This document shows positions 1 through 8,202 of a stretch of DNA of 19,899 nucleotides, in pieces. The stretch covers positions 1-19,899 of the forward strand of contig CAZCWX010000636.1 of assembly GCA_964502465.1 (NCBI GenBank), given 5' to 3'. A program made the translations under genes and the position numbers. Source of the stretch: CAZCWX01 sp964502465 (GTDB lineage Bacteria > Desulfobacterota > Binatia > Bin18). The notes below the pieces were generated by a model. The model was not told the origin of the DNA and did not search any database. It saw only the letters and a list, made by a program, of their open reading frames with translations. Positions within the stretch are counted from its first letter, which is position 1; the number at the start of each line of letters is the position of its first letter.

Positions 1-1
1 A

Positions 2-1510
2 GGCTATAAACAGAGAAACCTCTTCTGTGAGACAGAAAAAAACCGGCTCTTTCGCATCCAGCTTGCCCTCTTAGTCACAGTAGTGGGCTTATTGTTTCGG
101 GCATCGGCGAGTTGGGCAATACCGAGGCTGGATCTCAATCACCTCCTCACACGCTATGACTTCGCAGATGCAGAGATTGGGTATTTGTTATTTGACCCGT
201 CTACTGGTCAACCTCTCGAAACTCACAGAGCCGATGAGTTGCGGATACCTGCCTCGACCACCAAGGTCGTCACAGTGATAGCAGCCCTAGAGGTATTGGG
301 TGCGGACTATCGGTTTGAGACGTCTTTATTTGTGACAGGTGAGGTCAAGGCGAGAACCTTGTATGGGAGCGTATATTTGCGCGGTGGAGGCGATCCCACA
401 CTTACCACCGATGACTTGCACACGTTTGTCGCAATGCTCCAACAGACAGGTATTGCCCACATCACTGGGAGCTTTGGATTTGACGAAAGTTTCCTTCCGT
501 CGATATCCCAGATCGATGCACAGCAACCGATGGCAGCACCTTACAACCCCGGGCTCAGTGCCCTATCGATAAACTACAATCGAATCCAACTCGGCTGGAA
601 ACGACAACCTGGTCCCACACTGGCAATCACTGTCCTGTCACCAGCCGCAGGAAGGTTTGTCCCGGTTGAAGAAGTCGGTACGGATATGCTTCCGCTGGGG
701 TTTGATCGGCGGATTCGATTTTTATACGATGGCGTGGGCGCAGATCGCTGGCTTCTCTCACCCACTCTTCCTAAGGAAGGAAAGAAACTTTTGCCTGTCA
801 AGGCGAACCCTGGCCGCATTACCGCCCTACTTTTCCGGACACTCTGCCGACAACACAACATCGAACTACCCAGGCCAGAATCGATCTCCATACCGGCCCA
901 GGCTCGCGCCTTACACATTCACCGGAGCGAACCGCTTCAGAGCATTATTGCTGGAGTTCTGCGCTATAGCAATAATTTGTCAGCTGAGTTGATTGGCCAA
1001 GTCACAACCCGGAAGCTCAGTAACCAGCCGTTATCTTTGCCAGACTCCGCTATAAAGCTGACAGAATGGTACCGGCGGACCCTTCCTGAGACAGATTGGA
1101 ATGGGTTCGTCAGCGCCAACCATTCCGGGTTGAATAGTACATCACGCCACTCACCACGTCAGATGGCGTCTATCCTCCGCCACGGCTGGACACTGACAGT
1201 CGGTCAATCATCTTTTCCTGCTTTGCTCCCACCATTCTCGTGGCAATCGGAGGAGAACCGCCTCAAGACAGAAGTGAAAGTTAAAACCGGCACCATGAAC
1301 TATGCTGACGGGCTAGTAGGGTTCCTGACCACGACACGGGGTCGGCAGCTCGGGTTTGCAATCATGTTGACCGACTTTGTGAGCCGCGCAGAGTTAGACG
1401 CCACCCTTGATGTGCGCTTTGCTCAGACCTCACCCTCAGCCCGCTCCTGGACTGAACGTGCCAAGGCGATCGAACAGGAACTCCTCACCAGCTGGATTGA
1501 GCGGTACTGA
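2..1510 (+). CDS. dacB: D-alanyl-D-alanine carboxypeptidase/endopeptidase, PBP4 (DacB) type, 5' partial
   Basis: Periplasmic serine peptidase of family S13 that trims or cleaves peptidoglycan stem peptides. Counting from the GTG at 83, all three penicillin-binding motifs are visible: S58-T-T-K61 (acylating serine), S296-N-N298 and K401-T-G403. The long insert between the first two motifs is typical of PBP4. The GTG at 83 is not a convincing start: the frame is open to the left edge, and codons just before it encode a basic stretch (K-N-R-L-F-R) and a hydrophobic run that continues through the GTG into LLFRASASWA. Together these form one Sec signal peptide with cleavage after SWA. No ATG, GTG or TTG occurs in frame between position 2 and 83, so the real start is outside the window. 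It converges on the peptidase gene that ends at 1614. Family assignment is firm; the start is unresolved. Confidence 0.93.
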   Translation, partial: GYKQRNLFCETEKNRLFRIQLALLVTVVGLLFRASASWAIPRLDLNHLLTRYDFADAEIGYLLFDPSTGQPLETHRADELRIPASTTKVVTVIAALEVLGADYRFETSLFVTGEVKARTLYGSVYLRGGGDPTLTTDDLHTFVAMLQQTGIAHITGSFGFDESFLPSISQIDAQQPMAAPYNPGLSALSINYNRIQLGWKRQPGPTLAITVLSPAAGRFVPVEEVGTDMLPLGFDRRIRFLYDGVGADRWLLSPTLPKEGKKLLPVKANPGRITALLFRTLCRQHNIELPRPESISIPAQARALHIHRSEPLQSIIAGVLRYSNNLSAELIGQVTTRKLSNQPLSLPDSAIKLTEWYRRTLPETDWNGFVSANHSGLNSTSRHSPRQMASILRHGWTLTVGQSSFPALLPPFSWQSEENRLKTEVKVKTGTMNYADGLVGFLTTTRGRQLGFAIMLTDFVSRAELDATLDVRFAQTSPSARSWTERAKAIEQELLTSWIERY

Positions 1511-1613
1511 AGGTCGCACCGTATACAAGACAATCTATCCCTGGCCGGCGTCGGAATCGCCTACCACTTGGTCTCCCTGCGGTGCGGCATGAAGTCGTAA
1601 CAGCGAGGTGAAG

Positions 1614-4600
1614 TCATTCGCGCGACTGTGGCGTAACCGTCAATGTCAGACGTTGCTCGCCGCGCTGGACAACGAGCGGAATCGGAGCGCCAATCTGGAG
1701 GCTATCGACACTATAGGTATAATCGTAAATATTCTCAATCTTCTTCCCAGCCAATTCAACGATGATATCCCCCCCTTGCAGGCCAGCCTGATCGGCTGGC
1801 CCGCCCGCCGCTACCCCAGAGAGCCTCACGCCAACGACATCAGTTTGGGCATAATCCGGAATGGTACCCAGGTAGGCACGCAGGCTGACACGACCCGGTG
1901 GACTATTTGGCTTCTCCACAATCCGATAATCAGGCATCTCTTCTCGCGTGGCAAGGGAGCGTGCAAGGGAAGCCATGAGTGAAGCAATCTTTTCTACCCC
2001 TGTATAGTTAATTTTGTCCGCCGTGTCCTTCGGTGTGTGATAGTCTTCATGGGCTCCGGTAAACGCGCTGAGAATGGGGACCCCTTTAAGATAGAATGCA
2101 GTGGCATCAGTCGGGAGGTAACTATCGTTCTGCACCGTGATAGCAAGTCCGATCGGTGCATTGTGCCGCTCAATTTCGCTCAGCCATAAGGAACTTGAAC
2201 CGACACCTTGGAGCACAAGAGTCTTCTCAAGTCGCCCAATCATATCCATGTTCAGATAGGCCACAATATCTGGAGACAGTACAGAACGTTCATTGCCGCT
2301 CGTACCAAAAGTACGGGTAAAGTGGCTGGAACCGAGCAAGCCAATTTCCTCTCCCGACCAGAGGGCAAACAGCGCGTCTCGTTGTAGCGAGAGTGTACCG
2401 CGTGCCTTTTGAGCAACAAGGTATCGAGCGATTTCCAGTACCCCTGCAACCCCTGACGCATTGTCGTCAGCACCGTAGTGGACCTTATCTTTCTCATTCC
2501 CACGAGCCAGAGATCCTGTGCCAACTCCGTTACCGAGATGATCCACATGGGCACCGATCACGACCAGGCCGTTCCGGGTGGCTCCATCAGCATGCAGGCG
2601 CGCAAGGACATTTCGTCCAGTTCGCTTTTCGTACTGCACATCGATAGTCGCACCGAGCGCAAGGTTTGGTATTGGGAACCCTGGAAAGGAGTTTCCGCTA
2701 TCGAGTACATCCTGCAATGCCTGTAGACGCTTCCCAGACGGGTGCAATAACTGCACCGCGAGTGCATCGGTCACCGAAATAGCGGCAATACTGGTGCCCG
2801 TCAGTGAGGCATCAAAAGACAGTTTGACCAGTGGTTCATGAACCTGTGAGTTTGGACCACTCATGACAATCAGACCACGGGCTCCGCGATCGCGGGCGAG
2901 CATTGCTTTGTATCGGAGGTTAGCGTAGCGGTTGAGGTATCGCCGGTATTCTGGAGTAATCTTTTCTGGAAGATAACGGAAAACCAGCACCCACTTGTCA
3001 GTGACGTCAAGGTCCACGAACGAGTCATATGCCTCAATCCCGTCCGCGGCCGGGGCCACAATACCATAGCCAGCAAAGACGACCGCTGCGGGTTCAACTC
3101 TCCCGGTTTTGGAGAACGCTAATGGGCGCCACTCTGTGTCGACGCCATACTCCTGCAGCCGAGGTCCGTCGCCGCCATAAAGGGCGAGTTGGTTTGCGGA
3201 ACCAAGCGAAACTCCCGCGGTGAACTCAAAAGTTTGAAAGAACGTGCCGTTGTCCCCTGCTGGTGAGAGTCCGAGAGATTCAAACACCGATGCTCCATAT
3301 GCCGTGGCCCGCAGTTCTCCCTCAGTTCCGGTGAGGCGGCCTTTCATGTCCTCTGCTGCTAAGACCGTAATGTGACGACGTAACTTTTCAGAGTTCATCT
3401 CTGGCACGAGTGGCGCTGACTGGGAGGGATCAACCGAAGACAGAGACGAGACGGGCACAGCCGCAGGACTCCCTTGCTTCCCTTCCTCAAGCCCGAGTAA
3501 CCTCCGAGCCTCATCGTCATGCCACTCAGCAAAAAATATTTGTGACTGTTTAGTGGCGATACGGTTGCTCGTCCACGACAAGCGTCTCCCGTCCGGAGTA
3601 AACACGGGCAGGCCATCAAACCCGTCGGTATAGGTCACACGCACAGGTTGAGAGTTCCCTGCACTATCCACCACATAGAGTTCAAAGTTGCTCATGCCAT
3701 GCAGATTCGTGGCAAAGATCAGATACTCACCGGAAGGATGAAAATACGGTGCCCAAGACATAGCCCCGAGGCGGGTAATCTGCTTTTGTTCAGTCCCATC
3801 TACGTTCATAGTGAAAATTTCAGCACTCGCTCCCTCTGCGGAAAACCTTCTCCAGACAATCTGCTGCCCATCGGCGCTGAAAAACGGCCCGCCATCGTAT
3901 CCCTTCGTTTCAGTCAAACGGCGTAGCTGAGTCCCGTCCGCAGCCATAATGTAGAGATCAACCAGAGACGACGGGTCTCGCTCGAAAAGCGCCTTTTCTT
4001 CTTCCGAGAGCTGTTCAGTGTACGCATGTCGATTCGATGCAAAGACGATGCGCGTCCCATCAGGTGACCAGGCTGCTTCAGCATCATACCCGCGAGTCGC
4101 GGTCAGATTTCTCACAGAGCGGCCATGCAAGTCGGCCTCGAAGAGGTCAAAGTATTCATCAAAATCCCAGGTATACCGACGTACCTGTCCAGAGGCGCGG
4201 AGCTCAAGCTCTGCTTGTTGTTTTGCGCGAGCCTGCGGGTCTTCGTGTGTTGAGGCAAAGAGGATTTTCTCTTTACTCGGGTGAATCCAGGCACAGGTGG
4301 TTTTGCCATATCCTGGTGAAACGCGACGGGTATCTCCATTCTGCAAATCCATCACATAAATCTGGAAGAAGGGATTTGCTGGTTCGCGCTCGCTTTGAAA
4401 GATCATCAACACCCCGTCTTGGCTAAAGTACCCCTCTCCTGCCCGCGCTCCTGCAAACGTCACCTGCCGGATATGTGCTAACAAGCGACTTTCTTCCTGA
4501 GGATCTTCACCTACAGAGTTGGACATACCAGCAGCAGACAGATTTGCCTTCGGCTGCCTTGACAGAAAGTGTCCATACCACAGAGCCAGACAGATCGTGA

Positions 4601-4625
4601 AAAGTGCGATGATCAGACGAGGCAT
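1614..4625 (-). CDS. Exported M28-family metallopeptidase with TolB-like propeller, PA domain and PDZ domain
   Basis: Zinc aminopeptidase-like enzyme, probably periplasmic or secreted. Counted from the ATG at 4625, the order is: signal peptide or anchor (residues 1-20, MPRLIIALFTICLALWYGHF), TolB/PD40-type propeller repeats (about 50-380, with recurrent SPDG/TPDG and FASNR/WTSNR motifs), a PA-like insert (about 510-640), M28 catalytic core (about 670-895) and a PDZ domain (about 910-1000). The metal set is visible as H693-x-D, D720 in GADDN, E759-E760, D794 in NMD and H863 in HTP. Start choice: the ATG at 4625 has AGGAA seven bases upstream and lies about 20 bases behind a good promoter. The longer TTG (4679) and ATG (4643) starts overlap that promoter and lack as good an SD. 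The substrate is unknown; the propeller may restrict access to peptides. Identification is confident, the start fairly so. Confidence 0.93.
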   Translation of the reverse strand: MPRLIIALFTICLALWYGHFLSRQPKANLSAAGMSNSVGEDPQEESRLLAHIRQVTFAGARAGEGYFSQDGVLMIFQSEREPANPFFQIYVMDLQNGDTRRVSPGYGKTTCAWIHPSKEKILFASTHEDPQARAKQQAELELRASGQVRRYTWDFDEYFDLFEADLHGRSVRNLTATRGYDAEAAWSPDGTRIVFASNRHAYTEQLSEEEKALFERDPSSLVDLYIMAADGTQLRRLTETKGYDGGPFFSADGQQIVWRRFSAEGASAEIFTMNVDGTEQKQITRLGAMSWAPYFHPSGEYLIFATNLHGMSNFELYVVDSAGNSQPVRVTYTDGFDGLPVFTPDGRRLSWTSNRIATKQSQIFFAEWHDDEARRLLGLEEGKQGSPAAVPVSSLSSVDPSQSAPLVPEMNSEKLRRHITVLAAEDMKGRLTGTEGELRATAYGASVFESLGLSPAGDNGTFFQTFEFTAGVSLGSANQLALYGGDGPRLQEYGVDTEWRPLAFSKTGRVEPAAVVFAGYGIVAPAADGIEAYDSFVDLDVTDKWVLVFRYLPEKITPEYRRYLNRYANLRYKAMLARDRGARGLIVMSGPNSQVHEPLVKLSFDASLTGTSIAAISVTDALAVQLLHPSGKRLQALQDVLDSGNSFPGFPIPNLALGATIDVQYEKRTGRNVLARLHADGATRNGLVVIGAHVDHLGNGVGTGSLARGNEKDKVHYGADDNASGVAGVLEIARYLVAQKARGTLSLQRDALFALWSGEEIGLLGSSHFTRTFGTSGNERSVLSPDIVAYLNMDMIGRLEKTLVLQGVGSSSLWLSEIERHNAPIGLAITVQNDSYLPTDATAFYLKGVPILSAFTGAHEDYHTPKDTADKINYTGVEKIASLMASLARSLATREEMPDYRIVEKPNSPPGRVSLRAYLGTIPDYAQTDVVGVRLSGVAAGGPADQAGLQGGDIIVELAGKKIENIYDYTYSVDSLQIGAPIPLVVQRGEQRLTLTVTPQSRE

Positions 4626-4650
4626 CAGTGTCTTCCTGTTCATGTTGATG

Positions 4651-4679
4651 ATAATACGGAGAACCTGAGGCGCAGCCAA
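4651..4679 (-). promoter_or_regulatory. Sigma-70-like promoter of the M28 peptidase gene
   Basis: On the minus strand TTGGCT (4674-4679) is separated by exactly 17 bases from TATTAT (4651-4656). Matches to consensus are 4 of 6 and 5 of 6. The predicted transcript start near 4644 leaves a short leader containing the SD before the ATG at 4625. Predicted by eye only. Confidence 0.45.
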
Positions 4680-4773
4680 GAACGGGCATCCTGCTATGCA
4701 ACAGATTCATAGACGCTAAGCGAATCTCTCTCCGAGATGGCGTTCAACTGCGTCATGCGATAAGAAAAGAAGA

Positions 4774-5769
4774 GTGGCAAGAGTCAGAAAATTCCCTCCT
4801 GAAGGAGTATTTGTTGCTCCTCCTTCGTCACTGCCTCACCCTCCCACCATTGGTCTCGCTCTAGGGAGTGGGTCTGCACGGGGATGGGCCCACATTGGCG
4901 TGATCCAAGCACTCAGCGAGGCGGGCGTGCCAATTCACTATGTGGCCGGATCCTCTATCGGCGCTTTAGTGGGAGGCGTTTTCTGTGCCGGGCAGTTAGA
5001 TGCGCTAGCACGAGAAGTCCGCAGCTTAGACTGGCGAAGACTAGCGAGCATGCTTGATATTGCCCTCCCGCGATCAGGTCTCCTGGCTGGAGAAAAGATC
5101 ACCGCCATTATTCGCCATCTCATAGGGGAGTGCACGCTCAGTACACTGCCAATCCCTTTCTGGGCGGTCGCAACCAGTTTACGTACAGGTAAGGAGGTCT
5201 GGCTTCGGCAGGGGTCAATGGTTGAGGCAATCCGGGCGAGTATGTCAGTCCCTGGGATCTTCACACCGGTCCGCCAAGGTTCCCAGTGGCTCGTTGATGG
5301 TGGATTGGCAAATCCGGTACCAGTATCGGTCTGCCGCGCCATGGGTGCAGATATCGTCATCGCGGTGAACCTCAATGCCGATATTCTCCTTCGCCCAGAT
5401 AAAAGCCAGGCTTCCCAAGAGACAGGCACAGCATGGACGCGAGAGCGGCGTCCCCAGCATACCTTCCGTTACTACTGGCAACAGCGCGGAAAGCAGTTTC
5501 GACAGTTTCTCCCGTTGCCAAAACAAGCAAAGGAGCCTTCCCTCTCAATTTTTGAAGTGCTGCTCTATTCACTACAAGTAATGCAAGACCGCATTACTCG
5601 GCATCGGCTGGCGGCGGATCCTCCAGATTTCCTGATTGCCCCGGCAGTGCGACACATTCAACTTCTGGAGTTTCACCGGGCTGATGAGGCAATCACAGAA
5701 GGTACGCGCGCAACGCAAGCACTCCTTCCCGTTCTGCACGAAAGTATCAAGAGAGCAATTGGAGGCTGA
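4774..5769 (+). CDS. Patatin-like phospholipase (RssA/NTE-type)
   Basis: Lipid acyl hydrolase with a Ser-Asp dyad. The three family signatures are visible: the glycine-rich oxyanion loop G31-S-G-S-A-R-G, the nucleophile elbow G59-S-S61-I-G63 and the dyad aspartate D175-G-G. The length (331 aa) and the position of all motifs in the first 180 residues fit the short bacterial RssA-like group. No signal peptide or membrane span is seen, so it is probably cytoplasmic or peripherally membrane-bound. The start is GTG; there is no in-frame ATG back to the stop at 4717, and the SD is weak (purine-rich AAAAGAAGA just before). It is divergent from the M28 peptidase gene, with about 150 bases between the starts. 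Substrate is not predictable. Confidence 0.9.
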   Translation: MARVRKFPPEGVFVAPPSSLPHPPTIGLALGSGSARGWAHIGVIQALSEAGVPIHYVAGSSIGALVGGVFCAGQLDALAREVRSLDWRRLASMLDIALPRSGLLAGEKITAIIRHLIGECTLSTLPIPFWAVATSLRTGKEVWLRQGSMVEAIRASMSVPGIFTPVRQGSQWLVDGGLANPVPVSVCRAMGADIVIAVNLNADILLRPDKSQASQETGTAWTRERRPQHTFRYYWQQRGKQFRQFLPLPKQAKEPSLSIFEVLLYSLQVMQDRITRHRLAADPPDFLIAPAVRHIQLLEFHRADEAITEGTRATQALLPVLHESIKRAIGG

Positions 5770-5955
5770 AATAGCTTAGGAAAACCTTGAACTGATAGCA
5801 TCCTACAAGCGGAGCCACGAAATCCTGTCCTGCTGTTGCTTTTGAAGCCCCTTTCGGAAAAATTGATATGCAAAGAATTGTATTCGTCTCTGCCCATCTT
5901 GTCTCCATTGGACCACACAACTTTGGTACTCTTCGCTGGGTAGTTCCCCCAGTGC

Positions 5956-6010
5956 TGTCCTGCTGAGCCCCCTTCGACCATGCTCAGGACAGGCTTCGAC
6001 TTCGCTCAGG
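5956..6010. repeat. REP-like hairpin repeat (CTTCGAC...GCTCAGGA type)
   Basis: TGTCCTGCTGAGC at 5956-5968 faces GCTCAGGACA at 5982-5991 as an imperfect inverted repeat around CCCCTTCGACCAT. A second CTTCGACTTCGCTCAGGA unit follows directly. This pattern resembles dispersed intergenic repeats built on the motif CTTCGACNNNGCTCAGG that I recognise from many environmental bacterial genomes. It is the only copy I see in this window, so the dispersed nature is inferred. Confidence 0.55.
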
Positions 6011-6104
6011 ATAAACTCCGCGAAGCAGCTCTCTGAGAAACCCTGCGTTGCACTCAGGGTGACAAGGCGAGTGTACCAATCTTCTGTGGGTTGATTTCGC
6101 TTGA

Positions 6105-6146
6105 GCTAGACAACGCGGCTGAATCCTCATATGTTTCTCGTCTAGC
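6105..6146. repeat. 7-bp inverted repeat upstream of SnoaL-like gene
   Basis: GCTAGAC (6105-6111) and GTCTAGC (6140-6146) are perfect reverse complements 28 bases apart. The second arm ends seven bases before the AGGAGG SD of the next gene. It could be an operator pair or an mRNA stem that presents the SD, or chance. Confidence 0.35.
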
Positions 6147-6165
6147 CTAGAGAGGAGGTACTCCG

Positions 6166-6546
6166 ATGCCAGCACGGAAACCTGAAGACTGTGATCTGCT
6201 CTTGATCGAAGCGCTCCACGCCGGCGATCTTGAGGCAGCTGTGGCCTTGTACGAGGCCAATGCTAGCTTTGTCTTGCAATCGGGTGAGGTCGTTACAGGT
6301 CGGCACGCCATTCAAGAGGTCATGAAGGAGTTTCTCGCCCTCAAGCCGAAATTTTCCATGGAAGTGAACGCCGTCCAGAGCGGAGACCTCGCCCTGTTAC
6401 GCTCACAGTGGAGTCTCAATGGCGTTGACTCCGATGGCAAACCGGTATCGGTGTCTGGGAAGAGCATCGAGGTCGTGCGCCGTCAGGCTGATGGAACCTG
6501 GCTCTTCGTCATTGATGATCCGAACGGGGTCTCCCGAGTAAGCTAG
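6166..6546 (+). CDS. SnoaL-like / DUF4440 (NTF2-fold) protein
   Basis: Small protein (126 aa) with the cone-shaped NTF2-like fold pattern: an N-terminal helix pair with LIEALHAGDLEAAVALYE, then a strand with A-S-F-V-L, G-R-H-A-I-Q-E-V in the next helix, and a C-terminal sheet ending in TWLFVIDDPNG. The last strand, with W-L-F-V-I-D-D-P, is typical of DUF4440/SnoaL ketosteroid-isomerase-like proteins. No specific catalytic residues can be assigned. Start is ATG with a strong AGGAGG seven bases upstream. It ends 12 bases before the CoA-transferase gene and is probably co-transcribed with it, which suggests a role in the same acyl-CoA or small-molecule pathway. Fold assignment is good; activity is unknown. 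Confidence 0.8.
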   Translation: MPARKPEDCDLLLIEALHAGDLEAAVALYEANASFVLQSGEVVTGRHAIQEVMKEFLALKPKFSMEVNAVQSGDLALLRSQWSLNGVDSDGKPVSVSGKSIEVVRRQADGTWLFVIDDPNGVSRVS

Positions 6547-6558
6547 GGAGGAGGAAAT

Positions 6559-7740
6559 ATGCCTGGACCCCTCGCTGGCTATCGTATCATCGATGTGACG
6601 CAGATGGTTTCCGGCCCTATGGCTACCATGCTCCTGGCTGACCAAGGGGCAGACGTGATCAAGATAGAACCACCTGGTAGTGGAGACCTCACGCGCGCCC
6701 TTGGGGGCGGCCCACGCAGAATGGCCCCTATCTTTGCGATCATCAATCGTAATAAGCGCTCGGTTGTTCTCGACCTCAAAGATCCCAAGGGTCGAGCGGT
6801 GCTCGAACAATTGGTTGCGGGAGCAGACTTGTTCATCCAGAACTTCCGTCCGGGTGTTACGGATCGAATGGGCATCGGTGAGGCAGCGCTGCGACGCATT
6901 AAACCAGACCTCGTGTATGTATCGATATCCGGATTTGGAGAATCCGGACCGTATGTGCATAAGCGAGTGTACGACCCTGTTGTCCAAGCGCTGTCTGGTC
7001 TGGCTTCCATCCAAGCTGACACCACAACCGGGCGACCTCGCATGATGCGGCTAATCATTCCAGATAAGGTCACTGCACTGACTGCTGCCCAAGCCATGAC
7101 CGCCGCACTGTTAGCACGTGAGCGCACCGGAGAGGGCCAACACGTACAGCTTGCTATGCTCGACGCGGTGATTGCCTTCCTCTGGCCAGAGGCGATGGCT
7201 CGTCATACATTCATTGGCCCTGACATCGGAGTGACTCGTCCAGATACGCGAGATCTCGTCTTCGAAACTACCGATGGTTATATCACAGTCGGCGTAGTCT
7301 CTGATGCAGAGTGGGCAGGACTCGTGCGTGCACTAGAACACCCGGAGTGGCTGGACGATCCCCGTTTTAAGACCCCGGCTGGGCGAGTTAAATATGTTGA
7401 CGCTCGTTTGGCACTCACCGCACAGGTGATAAAAACCCGGAGCTCTGCCGAGTGGCTTGCGCGGTTCGATGCCGAACAAGTGCCCTGTGCACCGATCCTC
7501 AGCCGTGAGGAGGTCATTACCGATCCACAGGTAGCCGCGAACGGTCTGATCGTCGAATCCGAACACCCGCATGCCGGCAGAATGCGCCAGCCGCGTACGG
7601 CTGCGCGGTTCGATCGCACACCGGCAGAGATCCGCACCCCTGCACCCTTGTTAGGCGAGCACACCGAGGCTGTGCTTGCCGAAATCGGTATTTCTTCAGA
7701 ACGGCTAGCAGAGCTGCGCGCAGCCGGTATAGTGGGGTAA
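6559..7740 (+). CDS. Family III CoA-transferase (CaiB/BaiF type)
   Basis: Transfers CoA between carboxylic acids through an enzyme-bound aspartyl anhydride, in the cytoplasm. Length 393 aa is typical for the family. Recognisable elements are the N-terminal LAGYRIIDVTQMVSGPMA, the nucleotide-binding region with V-I-K-I-E-P-P-G-S-G-D, the N-F-R-P-G-V motif near residue 95, the candidate catalytic D169 (in I-P-D-K), and the G-E-G-Q-H-V-Q-L-A-M-L-D-A segment near 191. The ATG has a GGAGGAGG SD five bases upstream and lies 12 bases after the SnoaL-like gene. The acid substrate cannot be read from sequence; relatives act on formyl-, carnitinyl-, succinyl-, mesaconyl- and bile-acid CoA esters. Family assignment is firm. 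Confidence 0.94.
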   Translation: MPGPLAGYRIIDVTQMVSGPMATMLLADQGADVIKIEPPGSGDLTRALGGGPRRMAPIFAIINRNKRSVVLDLKDPKGRAVLEQLVAGADLFIQNFRPGVTDRMGIGEAALRRIKPDLVYVSISGFGESGPYVHKRVYDPVVQALSGLASIQADTTTGRPRMMRLIIPDKVTALTAAQAMTAALLARERTGEGQHVQLAMLDAVIAFLWPEAMARHTFIGPDIGVTRPDTRDLVFETTDGYITVGVVSDAEWAGLVRALEHPEWLDDPRFKTPAGRVKYVDARLALTAQVIKTRSSAEWLARFDAEQVPCAPILSREEVITDPQVAANGLIVESEHPHAGRMRQPRTAARFDRTPAEIRTPAPLLGEHTEAVLAEIGISSERLAELRAAGIVG

Positions 7741-7863
7741 CAAAAAGTGTCTAGTTCGACGCTAGCTCGAAAGCGAACGTCGCCCGTAAGAGGATCATCC
7801 TGTCACATCATGGCGGCCAACCGCTAGCGCAGTTCGTTTATAAGGTGTGCCCTGCCCGGGTTC

Positions 7864-8175
7864 TCAGTTGTCACTCGCTTCGGGCATGGACAGGTCTCCC
7901 TTATTCACTTCTGCTCGTAATTCCTTCGCTACTCGGAAAAAAGGAATCCGTTTCGCCGGAACTGTTACCATCTGCCCACTTCGTGGATTCCGTGCTGTGC
8001 GTCCCGGGCGATCCTTGATTCCAAAAGTGCCAAAGCCCCGGAGTTCTACTCGCTCCCCGCGCGCCAGCGCTTCAACGATACTGTCAAAAAACGCATCAAC
8101 CATTACCCCCACATCTTGCTTGTTGAAGTTAGGGTAGAGCTTCGTGAGTTCTGTGACTAAGTCGCCTTTGTTCAT
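7864..8175 (-). CDS. IHF/HU-family nucleoid protein, closest in appearance to IHF beta
   Basis: DNA-bending dimeric protein of 103 aa. The N-terminal helices (MNKGDLVTEL...) and the ELRGFGTFGI strand are classical, and the beta-arm tip has R62-N63-P64, whose proline intercalates between base pairs in this family. The R-G-E-R-V-E-L-R-G-F-G-T-F segment with P-G-R-T-A-R-N-P resembles IhfB more than plain HU; this is from memory of E. coli IhfB. A short tail (about 10 aa, SMPEASDN) extends past the usual end. The start codon overlaps by ATGA the stop of a 9-codon ORF (8172-8201), which suggests translational coupling. It converges on the CoA-transferase gene; the 123 bases between hold no obvious terminator. 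Confidence 0.93.
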   Translation of the reverse strand: MNKGDLVTELTKLYPNFNKQDVGVMVDAFFDSIVEALARGERVELRGFGTFGIKDRPGRTARNPRSGQMVTVPAKRIPFFRVAKELRAEVNKGDLSMPEASDN

Positions 8176-8201
8176 AGTACCTTTGCCCCTTGACTGTGCA
8201 T
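8172..8201 (-). CDS. Possible 9-residue leader ORF coupled to the IHF/HU gene
   Basis: ATG at 8199-8201 is preceded by a perfect AAGGAG at five-base spacing and encodes MHSQGAKVL before a TGA that overlaps the IHF/HU start as ATGA. Such an ORF would feed ribosomes onto the IHF/HU start. No known leader peptide is recognised. It may be chance, but the SD and overlap are both exact. Confidence 0.35.
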   Translation of the reverse strand: MHSQGAKVL

Positions 8202-8202
8202 T

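Larger units (their letters stand above)
5770..6165. other. Gene-free interval with repeat elements
   Basis: No convincing ORF is present on either strand. It holds a hairpin-forming repeat at 5956-6010 and, just before the next gene, a separate 7-bp inverted repeat (6105-6146) and the SD of the SnoaL-like gene. No clear rho-independent terminator with a T-run was found after the patatin gene. Confidence 0.6.

Noticed and set aside
1591..1602. GAAGTCGTAACA, identical to a stretch near the 3' end of 16S rRNA
   Set aside because: Match covers only 12 bases; the following bases diverge and the anti-SD sequence is missing, and flanks are protein-coding genes.
4938..5429. Long minus-strand ORF inside the patatin gene (163 codons)
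   Set aside because: Antisense shadow of a gene with intact patatin motifs.
7741..7863. Possible terminator hairpin (CGACG...CGTCG at 7757-7782) between CoA-transferase and IHF/HU genes
   Set aside because: Short stem with a large loop and no T-run on either strand.
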